Source of the DNA: Paraphaeosphaeria minitans
Lineage: Eukaryota; Ascomycota; Dothideomycetes; Pleosporales; Didymosphaeriaceae
Assembly (NCBI GenBank): GCA_015832175.1
Contig: WJXW01000005.1
Coordinates: 2,356,001 to 2,420,000, forward strand
Length of the DNA stretch: 64,000 bases
Direction of reading: 5' to 3'
Program-made: the position numbers and the translations under genes
In this document: piece after piece, positions 21,162-32,405 of the stretch
How the letters are laid out: every line of letters starts with the position of its first letter
How positions within the stretch are numbered: the first letter of the stretch is position 1
The notes under the pieces: model-generated
Databases searched by the model: none
Told to the model about the DNA's origin: nothing
What the model saw: the letters and a program-made list of their open reading frames with translations, nothing else

Positions 21162-23276
21162 TTACAATGTCTTGCTGGGCGAGCCAAACAAGTCTCTGAC
21201 AGCCAGCGATTCCAGGCCGCTTGGAATTTCCTCCTCCTCCAGACACAAAGTAGCTGGCATCGTTTGATCGGCAGTAGATAGTGAGTAACAGGCCAGAGAG
21301 AGAGGCTCACAGTGGCGGAAGGTTGCGCACGATTCGCTTGAGAACATTCCAGTGACGTCAGCCTGGCGCAGGATTTCAAGGCTTTCGATTATTTTTTCAA
21401 TCTCAGGCTGGAATACTTGGAACTTGGTACCCATCTCTTTGTTCTGTTTTGATAGCTTTTCGATGCAGGCGTAGAAGAAGACGATCGGCTTTACCACACT
21501 CGACACTCTTTCCAATTCTGCATCGAGGTGAAAGACTATTTCCGAAACAAAGAGATGTGTATGTTTTGCAATTTCGTTTAGAATACTGAAGCAGATGATG
21601 GATATGGCTGATTTGGCGTATTGGTTCTTGCCGCGCATGAAGTGTATTTGCCACTCAGGTAGACTCGCGTGTAGGGCAAGGGAAGAATCTATCGCTCGCA
21701 AAGATTTGTTGATTTCTGACATGAGATGCGGAATGTCTGTATCGTCCCACAGCGACTCTTCGCGGAATCGTGCAAAGGCGATAAGGCTGCTTGTGATGTT
21801 GCCGAGATCGTCCTGTTCCTCAAGTTGAAGCTTTTTGAGCTCTTTGACGAGCAAATCTTCTTGGGTATCTTGGATAAGATTGGACGGAAATTCAGTGCTA
21901 TTCAGCCTTTTGAACATGGTTTTTCGAGGGTTCGCTGTGGATCTGAATGGACTAGGTTGTGGCAAATTAGTTGCTTCCCGGAAACCGTTCACTCTATTAG
22001 CTATCTTGAGAACAATCCGATGGTCAGGGGATATCTCTGGGCTTTTGTGTTCTCGTGGTGGTGTCGACTGGCGCTCTCGAGCTTTGCCCCCCTTGTCGGG
22101 CGGGTTTGGCGGAACCGTAGGAAACATTGGCATCGCCTCGCTGGCCGAGTCAAGAACATGAACGTCGGCTGAGAACTGAACCTTTCTCGATGTGGAAGGG
22201 GATGGTGGGGGCATCGTCTCCTGAAGGCGACTTTCCATAGCATTGATCGATTCAATGGTCCTTCCCTCGCGCATTGACGTTTTCGCCGGCCGCGAATGGG
22301 CAGCTGTACTATCCGACGCATGCTTTCTCTTGTGAGAGTGCAGCGACTTCAACAACAAGTCGACAGTAGCCCGTATATCCTCGAGAAGGTCGACGTTCTT
22401 TCTCGGTTGTGATCCGCGTTCTAGTTGTGACTGAGCCTCGTCTTTTGGTTTCGACAGTTGCATGATATGGTCAACACGGTCCTGACACATCATATTATCG
22501 CCAAGTGCTAACTACGTTAGTGGGTATGATTAATGTGGACGCGATGGGTACTAACATTCCGCTAGCGAAATGGCGAGTGCGGTGAAAGAAGTCTCCGTTA
22601 ACTCGATATCTATGCCGTGATCCTCTAGACGGCTTTTCTCCTTGAAGCCCGCATCCCAAATCAAAAGTCGCCTGAATTCTCTTTCCAGAAGTCGCTTTTG
22701 CTGAAGCCATGTCTTGCAGTAGAAATCTGTTGGTGTTGCTGGAGTGGAGGCGCGGATCTGGTTGGTGTCCCGCGTTTCCGTGAGGATCACTGTTCCCGCC
22801 GTGGGACCTGAGGAAATAGTGATGTTACCAACACTTATCGAGAAGTCTGAGCTGCATGAGCGAAATGGGCTCGTTTCTTGTCTTAAAATAAGCCGAAACA
22901 GATTGAGAACTTCTTCACGCAACTCTAGACTCGCATCGGACAACGGTGTTGATGGGGAGGTGGGCTCGCTTGGACTCGTTGAGCGCGAATGCGACACACT
23001 GAAAGTGCGGTGCTGTATAGATTTGCGCCTAGCTGAGCGTCGATTGGGGGCAGATCGAGATCGCTGCGTCACGATCGAATGCCTGGGAGGAGAGCCGTTC
23101 CTGATAGCGATCTGTGTTCGGATTACTGGTGGCGAGAGTCGTCCTCGAGTCGATATGTCAGCCACCAGTCCATCCAACGAGTGCAAATCAACGCTTGCGG
23201 GAGAAATGCGTGAGTCCGAGGTACTTCGGGATCGTCTTTCAGATTGTGGTGATTCCAACATAGTGGAGAGTTCCAT
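21162..23276 (-). CDS. Uncharacterised orphan-like fungal protein
   Basis: Two exons: 22556-23276 and 21162-22507, intron 22508-22555 (48 bp; donor GTTAGT, acceptor GTTAG). A further 57 bp in-frame intron at 21254-21310 (GTGAGC...GCCAG) is plausible. Length is 688 residues, or 669 with that splice. The N-terminal ~110 residues are Ser/Arg-rich and probably disordered (SERRSRSTSDSRISP). A short ordered block follows (LREEVLNLFRLILRQE, then FYCKTWLQQKRLLEREFRRL). Proline-rich linkers come next, then a helical C-terminal third (LPEWQIHFMRGKNQYAKSA). I recognise no domain. It shares strand and neighbourhood with the SesA-like and DUF7580-like genes. The two exons are clearly one gene, because splicing keeps the frame open through ALAISLAESLGDN. 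Function unknown. Confidence 0.55.
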
Positions 23277-23914
23277 CGTGACCACGGGGAGATGATAGGT
23301 AGTTATCGCTAAGTTTCATGAGGGGAGTCTGGTTTCATTTCTGGGTGAGCAGCGAAAAGCAATGCGGAGGTGGGATGGTCAGGAGGGCTGGATCTGTCAC
23401 GCTGGGTTTACCCGACAGCGAAAAGGAGGCCTGCATGTTCAGGTGGTCAGCATGCAACCACGTTTGCAGACGTGGATGGTAGGCTGGATTCTCGGGTCTA
23501 CCGTAACGCGCTGAAGCCACCCCGTCTTTTCACAACAGTTAGCTACGTAGCTAGGTACGGTAGGTACGCTTGAAGAATTTTACATGTTTTGGATCCTCAG
23601 CCATCTTGGTACCTACTCGTACCTGGGCTTCTCTATCCGTACCTGGGCTTTGGTACTCGCACCTGGGCTAAGATGAATGACATTCTCCGAGTAGAAGTTT
23701 ATCCTATGTATAGCTTTACCTAATATGATAACCTTTGAGTATCATGGGGAGATGGTTTGGAAGTGCAGTGCGTCCTGCGTGTGTGGGGCTTGAGGGGGTG
23801 ACAAAGCGGAGATCCTTCGGAAGCAGTGATGTGCCCGCCCTAGCTTCGGTCGACAGCTCTTTCGCACACCCACTCCCCACCAACACGCACCAGTATGGCT
23901 TTCGCGTCCGCACC
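23277..23914. other. Divergent intergenic region with a 20 bp repeat
   Basis: Lies between the orphan gene (minus) and the IPA1-like gene (plus). A 20 bp unit starting CGTACCTGGGCTT is present 2.6 times at 23618-23669. No gene called. Confidence 0.5.
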
Positions 23915-25797
23915 ATGCCGTCTTCCCCGCTTCCCGTGTCCGCCTACGACGCGCTCGGGCTCTCAGAGGAAACGGTGAGGATAGCAACGACGCCTCGCCG
24001 ATCGCCCCCGACCGTCGCGTCGCCGAACCTGCTCCAGGACGCGCAGGAGCCTGAACAGCGGCTCGCCATGGACGACACCGCCATCGTGCTCTACGCGGAG
24101 CTTCTCCTGCACATCCGTACCGTGACGTTGTTCGCGTCGCTCCGCACGGAATCCACGCGCGAGACGAAGGCGAGGCTCGAAAGCAATGGCCGTGCCGTGA
24201 CCGTGACGCACGAGGGCACGTCAGCTACCATCAAGCTCCCAATACAGGTGCAAGGAGGGGGCGACGCAGCGCTGTCGCTGCCAGCCAGTCCGCCGAGCAA
24301 GGACCTGACGCTCCGGCTGCAGATCGAAGAGAAGGAAGGCTCCAACATGCTCGGGACGCTGCTGTCCGAGGACCGCAAGGCCAACATCGCGCCGTGGGAT
24401 GGCGCGTCGCTGAGCAAAGCGGCCGACGTCACCATCCACTGTAAGAGCTGCGAGAAGGTCATTGTGCCGGCCGACGCGGTGCGCGAGTGGAGGGACCTGC
24501 CCAACGAGAACTGGGCCGAGATGATGGACTTCTGGCACTGCCATAAGCCGGACGAGCACCACCTGCACGACCACGCCAACGAGGAGGCCTTCGGGAACAA
24601 GGGCTATGCCGCCAGCAACAGGCTGCAGGCTGCGAAAGGCATAGGTTTCGTCGACCTGGCGAGCTTCCTACTCGACGAGGAGGAATGCGTGCGCATCCAG
24701 GTAGGTCGCAACGCTCTCATTCTGTCGTAATTCCACAAATCTGGTCTGGTGGGTATCAAGAAGGTGGCTGCAGCCTTTCCATGGCACACGTCGCCGATAC
24801 AAATACCCTAGAAGGATAGGCTCACGCATTCAATTCGCACGCCTTCAGATCCTCGTCACGGGACGATGGGCCTTTTGGATCCTCTCCTGAGACGACGGGT
24901 CTCCTGGTGCTGTGACGGAGCGGCCTGCTCATTTCACTGCTGTGTCCGGAGGTACGTGGGCATCGCGGGATTAGAGCAGGCTACATCACAATTCAAAATC
25001 CAATCACCGCCATTGCACTTTTGCTCTCTGCCATTCTATACCACACACATACGTGCCAACCCCACCATGCTAACGCCCACCAGACATCCCCCACGGCCAT
25101 CCACTGCACGCACTGCACTTCCCTCCTCGGCGCCCCCGATCCATCTGCTTCCGGCCACCGCATCTGGAAATGGTGCGTCGGCGTGTCCACGTCCACTCCG
25201 CAATCGCAATCGCAATCGCAATCGCAAACCCTAAAACCACGGTCCTTCCCCCCGCAGCACTGGATCGCAGCCCGCCTCCTCCACCTCATCGAGAACCAAA
25301 ACGTGCGCCGCTTCCACGTGCATCCCCCCCTTTCCCCCTCCCCCTCCCCCTCTCCATCCCCACCCGGCGGGGCCGAGCCCCAATCACACCCCGTCCCCTC
25401 CCTCCTCTGTTGGGTCTTCACGCCCGATCTGATTGTCTCCTCGAGCCTCGACGCCCGCGGGCCCACGCGCGTCATGAAAGTCTTCTGGAAGCGTCAAACC
25501 TGGAGTCCGTTGGCGCCCGGCGAGGCGGAGAAGGTGGACGAGGAGGATGTCGAGGTCGTGGGGGAGGTGTTTGCGGCGTTGGGGCGTGCGCTGGTGGAGA
25601 GCCAGGGGGGGATGCCGGGGAGTGCGCGGCGGTGGGGGGGTTGGGAGGTTGGGCTTTTGGAGCGGTTCGACGGGTTGCATGTACAGGCGGCTACAGCAGG
25701 GATCGATGGGGATGGAGGTGGCGATGAGGACCGGGGTGGGATTGGGACTGGGACTGGGGAGGGGGTGTATGATGGCCATGCGGAGCTTGACGGGTGA
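23915..25797 (+). CDS. E2-binding HECT-like protein, UBE3D/Ipa1 family
   Basis: Two exons, 23915-24700 and 25084-25797, joined in phase 0 across a 383 bp intron (donor GTAGGT, acceptor CACCAG), which is long for this window. Product 499 residues, or 448 if translation starts at the better-conserved ATG at 24068 (MDDTAIVLYAELLLHIRTV). Family marks are CKSCEKVI, then WRDLPNENWAEMMDFWHCHK. These are followed after the intron by CTHCTSLLG, then WKWCV, LLCWVFTPDLIVSSS and RVMKVFW, the classical order of the HECT_2/E2-binding domain. Human UBE3D is described as an E2-binding E3-like protein. Yeast Ipa1 is needed for mRNA cleavage and polyadenylation. Low-complexity PSPSPSPSPP and QSQSQSQSQ stretches in exon 2 come from microsatellites. 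A small extra exon inside the long intron cannot be excluded. Confidence 0.8.
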
Positions 25798-26060
25798 AGA
25801 AGAAAGAGTGCTATCAACCGCTTGGTTGGACCCGACGCAGCAAAACGTCGAGCGTCGCGCGTGCAAGAAACATCGACCTAGAATCAAACATGGTATCTGC
25901 CGAACACCCCACCATCCCCTCCCTCCCTCCCTCCCTCCCTCCCTACTTCAAACCCACACAGCCCACCCCGAACCCCAGATCCGCCGGCCGGCCGGCCGAG
26001 TGTGCACGCATCCAAGCGTACCATAGCGTGTGTGGGGGGGTTCTTTGTAAACCAAAAAAG

Positions 26061-26096
<36 letters not shown>

Positions 26097-26263
26097 TTAC
26101 TTGAGTCCAACGGCACCGACTACAAAACAGAAGATGGGCGAGCGAAGCATCTGCCGCTGAAGGGCGTGCACGCAGGGCCAGTCGCTCCACTTGTCTGATG
26201 TATAAGGTAGTCAGTCTACTGCCTTCTCGGCCCATTGGACTTGTTCTGCATACTATTTTTTTT
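25798..26263. repeat. Intergenic region with CCCT and GA microsatellites
   Basis: (CCCT)n at about 25916-25943 and (GA)n at about 26064-26093. This is the 3' flank of the IPA1-like gene. No gene seen. Confidence 0.7.
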
Positions 26264-26264
26264 T

Positions 26265-26408
26265 GCATACAACTTCTCTTGCATACAACTTCTCTTGCAT
26301 ACAACTTCTCTTGCATACAACTTCTCTTGCATACAACTTCTCTTGCATACAACTTCTCTTGCATACAACTTCTCTTGCATACAACTTCTCTTGCATACAA
26401 CTTCTCTT
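26265..26408. repeat. 16 bp minisatellite, nine uninterrupted copies
   Basis: The unit GCATACAACTTCTCTT is repeated nine times without change, then decays into GCATTCC. Because 16 is not a multiple of three, all frames stay open, which explains the apparent ORFs on both strands. Confidence 0.95.
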
Positions 26409-26682
26409 GCATTCCAAATGTAAACAGAGACACGCGTAAGATGTGTGTGCGTGACCAAGTACCAATTGTTTGAGCTGAACACATCAAGGTAGTCCAGCGA
26501 GGGGTAAACGCATGGGGAAGATACGTGTAGCATGGAAAGCCGTGCCAATCCGCCTGGCCCTTTTTTATCAATTCCTTCAGCACCGCCGCATGGTTCCTCG
26601 CTGAGGCAAAGCACTCGCACTGCTGTCCAGCCCCCGTTTCCAAACGCCAGAAACCTCCCGTCTTGGGTGGGGAGGACGAGTG

Positions 26683-28051
26683 TCAGTGCGCACATGGCTC
26701 CGACCCCTTCGTGAACACCACCTCGAGCTCATCCCCCACCCGCTTATTCAAATCAAACTCCCACTTCACCAACCTCACCAGCGCCACCAACCCCATCCTC
26801 GCCTCGCCCGCACACGCCCCCCTCTCCGCCAGCCCCGCCCACACGGCGCGAAACGCCTCGCCCTCGCCCTCCCTCTCGCGACTTCCCGCCTCGGAATCCC
26901 GGAACCACACGCCCCGCTCCACCATCCGCGCCAGATCGTCCGCGGGCTCCATGCTCGCCCACACGTCCCACGGGATGTACTTGACCCTGACTTCTCGCAG
27001 CGAGGCGGAGTCCCGCAGCATCAGCAGGGCGTGGATGCAGTTGCGGACCCAGTATCGGATCTTGAGCGGGAGCGTGTACCCGGGGCGGGAGACGGCGCGG
27101 TGATTTTGGGAGGCGCGGGAGAGGAAGTACAGGGGGAGGGTGATGCTGTTCAGGGCGAAGGTGGGGGAGGCGAGGTAGTCGAAGAGGGGGGTGACTTCGA
27201 GGGAGACGAGGAGCTCGAGCTTGGTGTCGATGTCTGTGGCGGTGGCATTAGCATTAGCGGTAGCGGTCGGGGGGTCGGCGAAGGGGTAGTGCGTGGAGAA
27301 GCCGAAGGGGTCGTTTGGGTTTGCGGCGGCGGCGGCAGTGCTGCGGCCCGGCCATGTGGGATAGAGGGAGGCGTCTTCGGCTTCGTAGAAGTTGTCGTCG
27401 TAGTAGCCGCCCTCGTAGTCGTGCTCGTCATAGTGCCCGCTGTACTGCGCGGCGCGAATGTAGTCGACGTCGACTTCGTGGGTGTCGTGCTCCCAGTACC
27501 ACTTGTCTTTGCCCTCAGTCCGCTCTGGGGGGTAGATGCGGAGGTTGGGGAAGGTGACCCAGTCCAGCTCGATCCTCTTGATCCGCCTCAGCCATTGTTT
27601 GCCGGGGCCGCCCGTGGCCTCGACCCGGGAGAGGAGCTGCTTTAGCACATACGGCCCACAGCTGAGATACACGATGTGGTTCTTGAAGAGCAGCTCCAGG
27701 GCCTCGCGCGCAATTTGGCGGTTTAACAGGAAGTACTCATGATGCAGCACCAAGAGGATGGACGCGGCAGATGGTCTGAAATATTTCAGATGCCGTCGCT
27801 CAATGCGGAGTGCGCGGTCAGCACGGTCATCTGGGATGTGAAAGGCGTAGTTGTAGATCTGGTAATGTGTGAGCTTGCTCTTGTCCAAGACCGGACGGCA
27901 TTGGTACGGTAGGACTTACCTGATCCCGAAGCTCTCTCGGAAGCTCCAAGAACGGGAACACGTCTTTGCGACCTGATCTCTCGGCCCGGGCTGCGAATTC
28001 AGCACGCCTCGCCGCTATGGTTGCATCCAGGGATGCCAGGTCCAGCGGCAT
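26683..28051 (-). CDS. F-box-like / 2EXR-type fungal protein
   Basis: Two exons, 27920-28051 and 26683-27858, with intron 27859-27919 (61 bp; donor GTAAGT, acceptor ACCAG) removed exactly inside the hallmark motif: VFPFLELPRELRDQ joins IYNYAFHIP. Product 435 residues. This N-terminal block (residues ~31-55) is the short F-box-like helix seen in many Dothideomycete and Eurotiomycete proteins. The remainder has no clear domain. It holds an Asp/Tyr-rich insertion (HYDEHDYEGGYYDDNFYE) and an Ala/Thr/Asn run from a GGTAGC-like microsatellite. The C-terminal half contains PLKIRYWVRNCIHALLML and EVRVKYIPWDVWASM. If the F-box is functional it would recruit Skp1 in an SCF ligase; many such fungal proteins are untested. 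Confidence 0.75.
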
Positions 28052-30124
28052 GACACGTCTGTGTTTTGTTACCCAAGGCTCTGCGAAGCTCCACAAGGTA
28101 GGCGTTCGCACGTGATTGTCCCTCCCTCTACCGCCTGCCCCTTGCGGCTAGACTTGCGCACAGGCCTCTTCTTGACGAAATCTGGCGAACGGGCCGTGGC
28201 TGCAGCGTGCACAGACAACAGCCTTGACATCCTCGGTGGTTTTCAGCAGCACGGCAATCCTTTTACCTACACAGTACTGCCCTGGTTCAGCATCACCGTG
28301 GCAATCCTTTTGCCTACTGCCCTGGTCCAGCACCGTCTCGCGAAGTCCGCTGCCCGAAAATCGTCTCTGCATGCGCGCCTGGCCCCGAGATCGAAAGTGT
28401 TAGGTCCACCTCGGGGTTGCCCGATTGCTGGAAGCCCATCTGCATGGGGTTTCGCGCCCGCGCCGTTTGAGAAGGTGGCCGCGTTCGCGTCGAGCTGCAC
28501 CTTCGCCAGATGTGACTGCGGATGCCATCCAGGGCAATAGTGGCAAGGGAGACACGGGGGCCTATGGCAAGGCAGATTTGACGTCGTCCTCGTGCCGTAG
28601 GAAGGCTTGATGCAGGCCGCCCTGCTGGTGGAGAAGCGCATACCTACCTTGCCTGGCAGGGTAGGACCACGGTGCCACCAAGGAGCCCCCAACAGTCGTA
28701 CCTGGGGCCGGATCTGTTACTGGCAGGTTGACGCCTGGTGCACGACAGCAGGCGTTTGGACCGAAGTCTCTTTGCCTGCAAACGTGCCCGTCTGTCTGCG
28801 CGACCCTGTGCTAGCCTGCTAGGTCGGTTTCTGCACGCCATATCATGGCCAAGAGGGCAGAGTCAGGGGCCGTGGGGGGAATATCGTACGGCCACGTGTT
28901 TGGTTGATCGATGGCTGTCCTATCCTTGCTCGTCGCCGTATCGAGTACCGCCGAGGGCAATCGCTACAGGGTACTTGGCGGCCAGCATACCCTCTCCCTC
29001 TCCCTCTCCCGCGTGCTAGGTAGGTAGGTGGACGGCTTTGCTGTCCAGACACAGCAGCTCTGCAACTGAGGGCGGTTGCATCTCGAGCCGGCTACCGACG
29101 CCGTGTGCCTTTCCAAGGTTTCATGATATGCAGTACGGCGCACGTTGGATGTCAGTGGTCACCGAGAGCTGCTCATTCCGTACCCAGACAGAAGACGGCA
29201 CCAACTAGGGACACGCGGGGTCTGCGGCCCAGATCAGGAAAGCAAGCACACAAGCATGCAACGACGCCTCACACAAAGCCGTTTGACGACGACCTGGTTC
29301 TCGGATCACGGTGTGGTCGCACCTACCGATAGGTAGGAGGGAGGACGGCGACAGGCTATTGCGTTGCATGCAGCTTCAGGTTCAGCGCGCGCGAGGATGG
29401 GTATCACGGAGCTCAAAGGTGAATCGAGGCGGAAAGGGAGCGGCCGAGTACAATGGAGAAACACGGTGAGACTTTCTTTGCCATGGGCGGGGCGGTCGGG
29501 TCCACAGCAGATGGTTAGCAGCATCTCCTTTCGTATGTGGATGCGTGAATCCACTCGAAGCTGAAGAGGGCATCGCCGTGTAACGTGCACTGACTTGACA
29601 ATGCAGACATGAGCGATGAGCACTGCCTCTTCGTCTGCAAGTGCACGTTGCTCATGTACACAGTATGCGCAGTTGTGCGAGATAATCTCCGCGGGTGATA
29701 CGACCAAACGTGCCTGGACATTCACGGTGCTCGGTGTGGCAACTGGCAGCTGGCCACGGTTCAGGCTCCGACTGGCGGCGACGCTCCCTTGCCGAGGAGC
29801 AGCCGTGCAAAAGGAAGCTGACGTGACTTTGCACTGCCGTGCTACCTCCTGGCGTCCCGTGGAGCGTGCTGCAGCTCAACCCAGCCTCCATCTAGCACGC
29901 GGGACGGGGGGCTCTGGCATGGGCGATTGATCGAGGGCAGCCGATGCCGAGCTACCGAACGTGTTGACATGCAAGCGGATTCCGAACGTGTTGAATTCCG
30001 AACGAACGTGTTGAAATGCAAGCGGATTCCGAGGGAGACATGTGTCGGTTGAAGGGTGCTCGCGACACGGTTCTGGGAAGCCGTGGTTCACTGCAAAGTA
30101 AGCAGCATGCCCGGGCTCGCTGTG

Positions 30125-30240
30125 CAGGGCAGGGCAGGCAGGCAGGGCAGGCAGGCAGGGCAGGCAGGCAGGGCAGGCAGGCAGGGCAGGCAGGCAGGGC
30201 AGGCAGGCAGGGCAGGCAGGCAGGGCAGGCAGGGCAGGGC
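30125..30240. repeat. 13 bp GC-rich minisatellite (about 8-9 copies)
   Basis: Unit GGGCAGGCAGGCA, nearly perfect. It generates Cys/Leu/Pro or Gly/Gln/Ala-rich pseudo-proteins in all frames. Confidence 0.9.
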
Positions 30241-30837
30241 AAAGCATATGAGTGCTGAGCGGCAAGAGTCGAAGCGGCTCGGACGAGGCAACGGGATGGA
30301 GTAGACTACCTAGGTAGGTAGGTAGTCTAGGTAGATGGTTTATTACTGTGTAGCTATCTAATGCCTGCCGATGGGCGTCGTTCACAAGGGCATCGGCGGC
30401 GGCTGCATGGGAAAAGGGCCGGGGGGCGACCACGGATGAAAACGTGGGTGGGCGTGGTCCTAGCGGGCGGCGGGACGATTGCGATGGGCCCCGATTCTGC
30501 TGTCGGGCGTGCCCCACACGCAACGGAAGACTCTGCAAAGGACTCTCGGACGGCGAGGCACTCACGGACGGGGTTGGAAGCATTCACAGATGGGGTTGGA
30601 AGGACTCAGACGGTAGTCGACGCACTCACAGGCAACGGTGGTCGGCAAATCAAGTCGCAGGCAACCGTGGTCAAGGCAACTCGTAGACGTCAACATGCGG
30701 CTGGGCGGTGGCAGCCACGCTTGCGTGTCTCGTCGCAGCGTGTGGACGCACGGATTGGATAGATAGCTAGCTAGCATCGCGCACATGTGCAGTCTCGGAA
30801 TCTCGACGGTTATGGAGGGCGAGCACGAGGGGGTCCA

Positions 30838-31190
30838 GAGTGGATGGACAGTGGACAGTTGGCAGTGGATGGACAGTGGACAGTCGATGGTCGATGGACG
30901 GTTAATGGATAGTTAATAGCCAGTTAATGGACAGTTGAATAGTTAATGGATAGTTCATAGCCAGTTAATAGATAGTCGATGGATAGTTCATAGCCAGTTA
31001 ATGGACAGTTGATGGATAGTTAATAGGTAATTAATAGCCAGTTAATAGCCAGGTAATAGACAGTTAATAGCCAGGTAATGGACAGTTAATAGCCAGGTAA
31101 TGGACAGTTAATAGCCAGGTAATGGACAGTCGATGGACAGTTGGACAGTTGATGCACAGTCACGTTGTAGACAGTCAAGACAGTTGATGG
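30838..31190. repeat. Degenerate AGTTAAT/GGACAGT minisatellite
   Basis: About 350 bp made of variants of GGACAGTTAATAGCCAG and GATGGACAGT. The 22-24 bp higher-order unit is clearest at 31050-31120. Confidence 0.8.
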
Positions 31191-31844
31191 GCAGTATGGA
31201 CAGAGTGGCTTCTTCTTAGGCACGCTGGTCCTGGGGATGGAAACGGGTCTGACCTCGGGCACCTGTTCGCGCAACAAGACAGGGCGGCGTAGTAGGTGCA
31301 GGTAGCCGGCACAAGGGGCCCTGGCGAGATGCACGAAGCCTCATTGAACCACTTCCCACGTGCAAGCGTATCCTCCTGGGCCGCGCCAGGTGCATTTAGC
31401 TACCTCTCTACCTACCTAGCTGCATCCATCGGCCGCCGTCGTGCCCTTGCGGATCGCTCTCCGCCTCCAACAAGTCTTTGCAGCTTGCTGAGGGGCTCCG
31501 CTGAAGCTCCAGCAACCAGCGACCAGCGACCAGCAACCAGCGACCACCTCCCCTCTGGCGGTGCGTCCCCGCCTTGTTGTACACACGTCCAGGCCCGTTG
31601 CATGCAAGGCACGCCTGCCATCGCCCACCCCCGTTCGAGGGAGCTTGCTGCGACGTGCCAACCGCTCCCTTCCTCGCCCACGTCCACGTCCTCGTCCTCC
31701 GCGTCCACGTCCAGGTTGCATCTGTTCTGTCCCGGGATATGTTTGCGCGCCCGACGTCTGCTGTGCCCGACCGACTCGAGTGACGGCTATTGAGCTCGCT
31801 GTGCGCCCCAGACACGCCGCCCGCCCTGCACGCTTTTGTTCTGT

Positions 31845-32125
31845 CCTGTCTTGTCCTGCCCTGCCCTGCCCTGCCCTGTCCTGTCTTGTCCTATCCTCCT
31901 GTCTTGTCCTATCCTCCTGTCTTGTCCTATCCTCCTGTCTTGTCCTATCCTCCTGTCTTGTCCTATCCTCCTGTCTTGTCCTATCCTCCTGTCTTGTCCT
32001 ATCCTCCTGTCTTGTCCTATCCTGTCCTATCCTATCCTATCCTATCCTGTTGTCCTGTCCTGTCCTGTCCTGTCCTGTCCTGTCCTGTCCTGTCCTGTCC
32101 TGTCCTGTCCTGCCCTGTCCTGTTG
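31845..32125. repeat. CCTGTCTTGTCCTATCCT (18 bp) and TCCTG (5 bp) minisatellites
   Basis: Eight 18 bp units lie at about 31885-32025, followed by pentamer (TGTCC)n at about 32050-32120. Strand asymmetry is strong (pyrimidine-rich on the plus strand). Confidence 0.85.
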
Positions 32126-32282
32126 TCCGCCTCGTCTTCCTGCGACGACAAACCTTTCTGCCCGTGCGACGGCCACACGACGCCACGGCTCAACCACTCG
32201 TTGCCGCCCTCGAGTCCTGCCACCCCAGCTCTTGTCCACCACCGTCCACTACCTGCCATCCACTACGCTCACCACCGTCCAC

Positions 32283-32405
32283 TACCGTCCACTACCGCAC
32301 TACCGCACTACCGCACTACCGCACTACCGCACCACCGCACTACCGCACCACCGCACCACCGCACCACCGCACTACCGCACTACCGCACTACCGCCCTACC
32401 GCCCA
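32283..32405. repeat. 8 bp minisatellite ACTACCGC/ACCACCGC
   Basis: About 14 units of a CTACCGCA-type octamer with C/T variants, ending near 32405. Confidence 0.85.

Noticed and set aside
26683..27645. 321-codon plus-strand frame
   Set aside because: Antisense to the F-box-like gene, whose own frame is supported by the spliced conserved motif.
30125..30240. CRISPR-like regular repeats
   Set aside because: Continuous tandem units without unique spacers, in a eukaryotic genome.
29876..30583. 235-codon minus-strand frame with CLPCLPALPAC repeats
   Set aside because: Translation of the 13 bp minisatellite.
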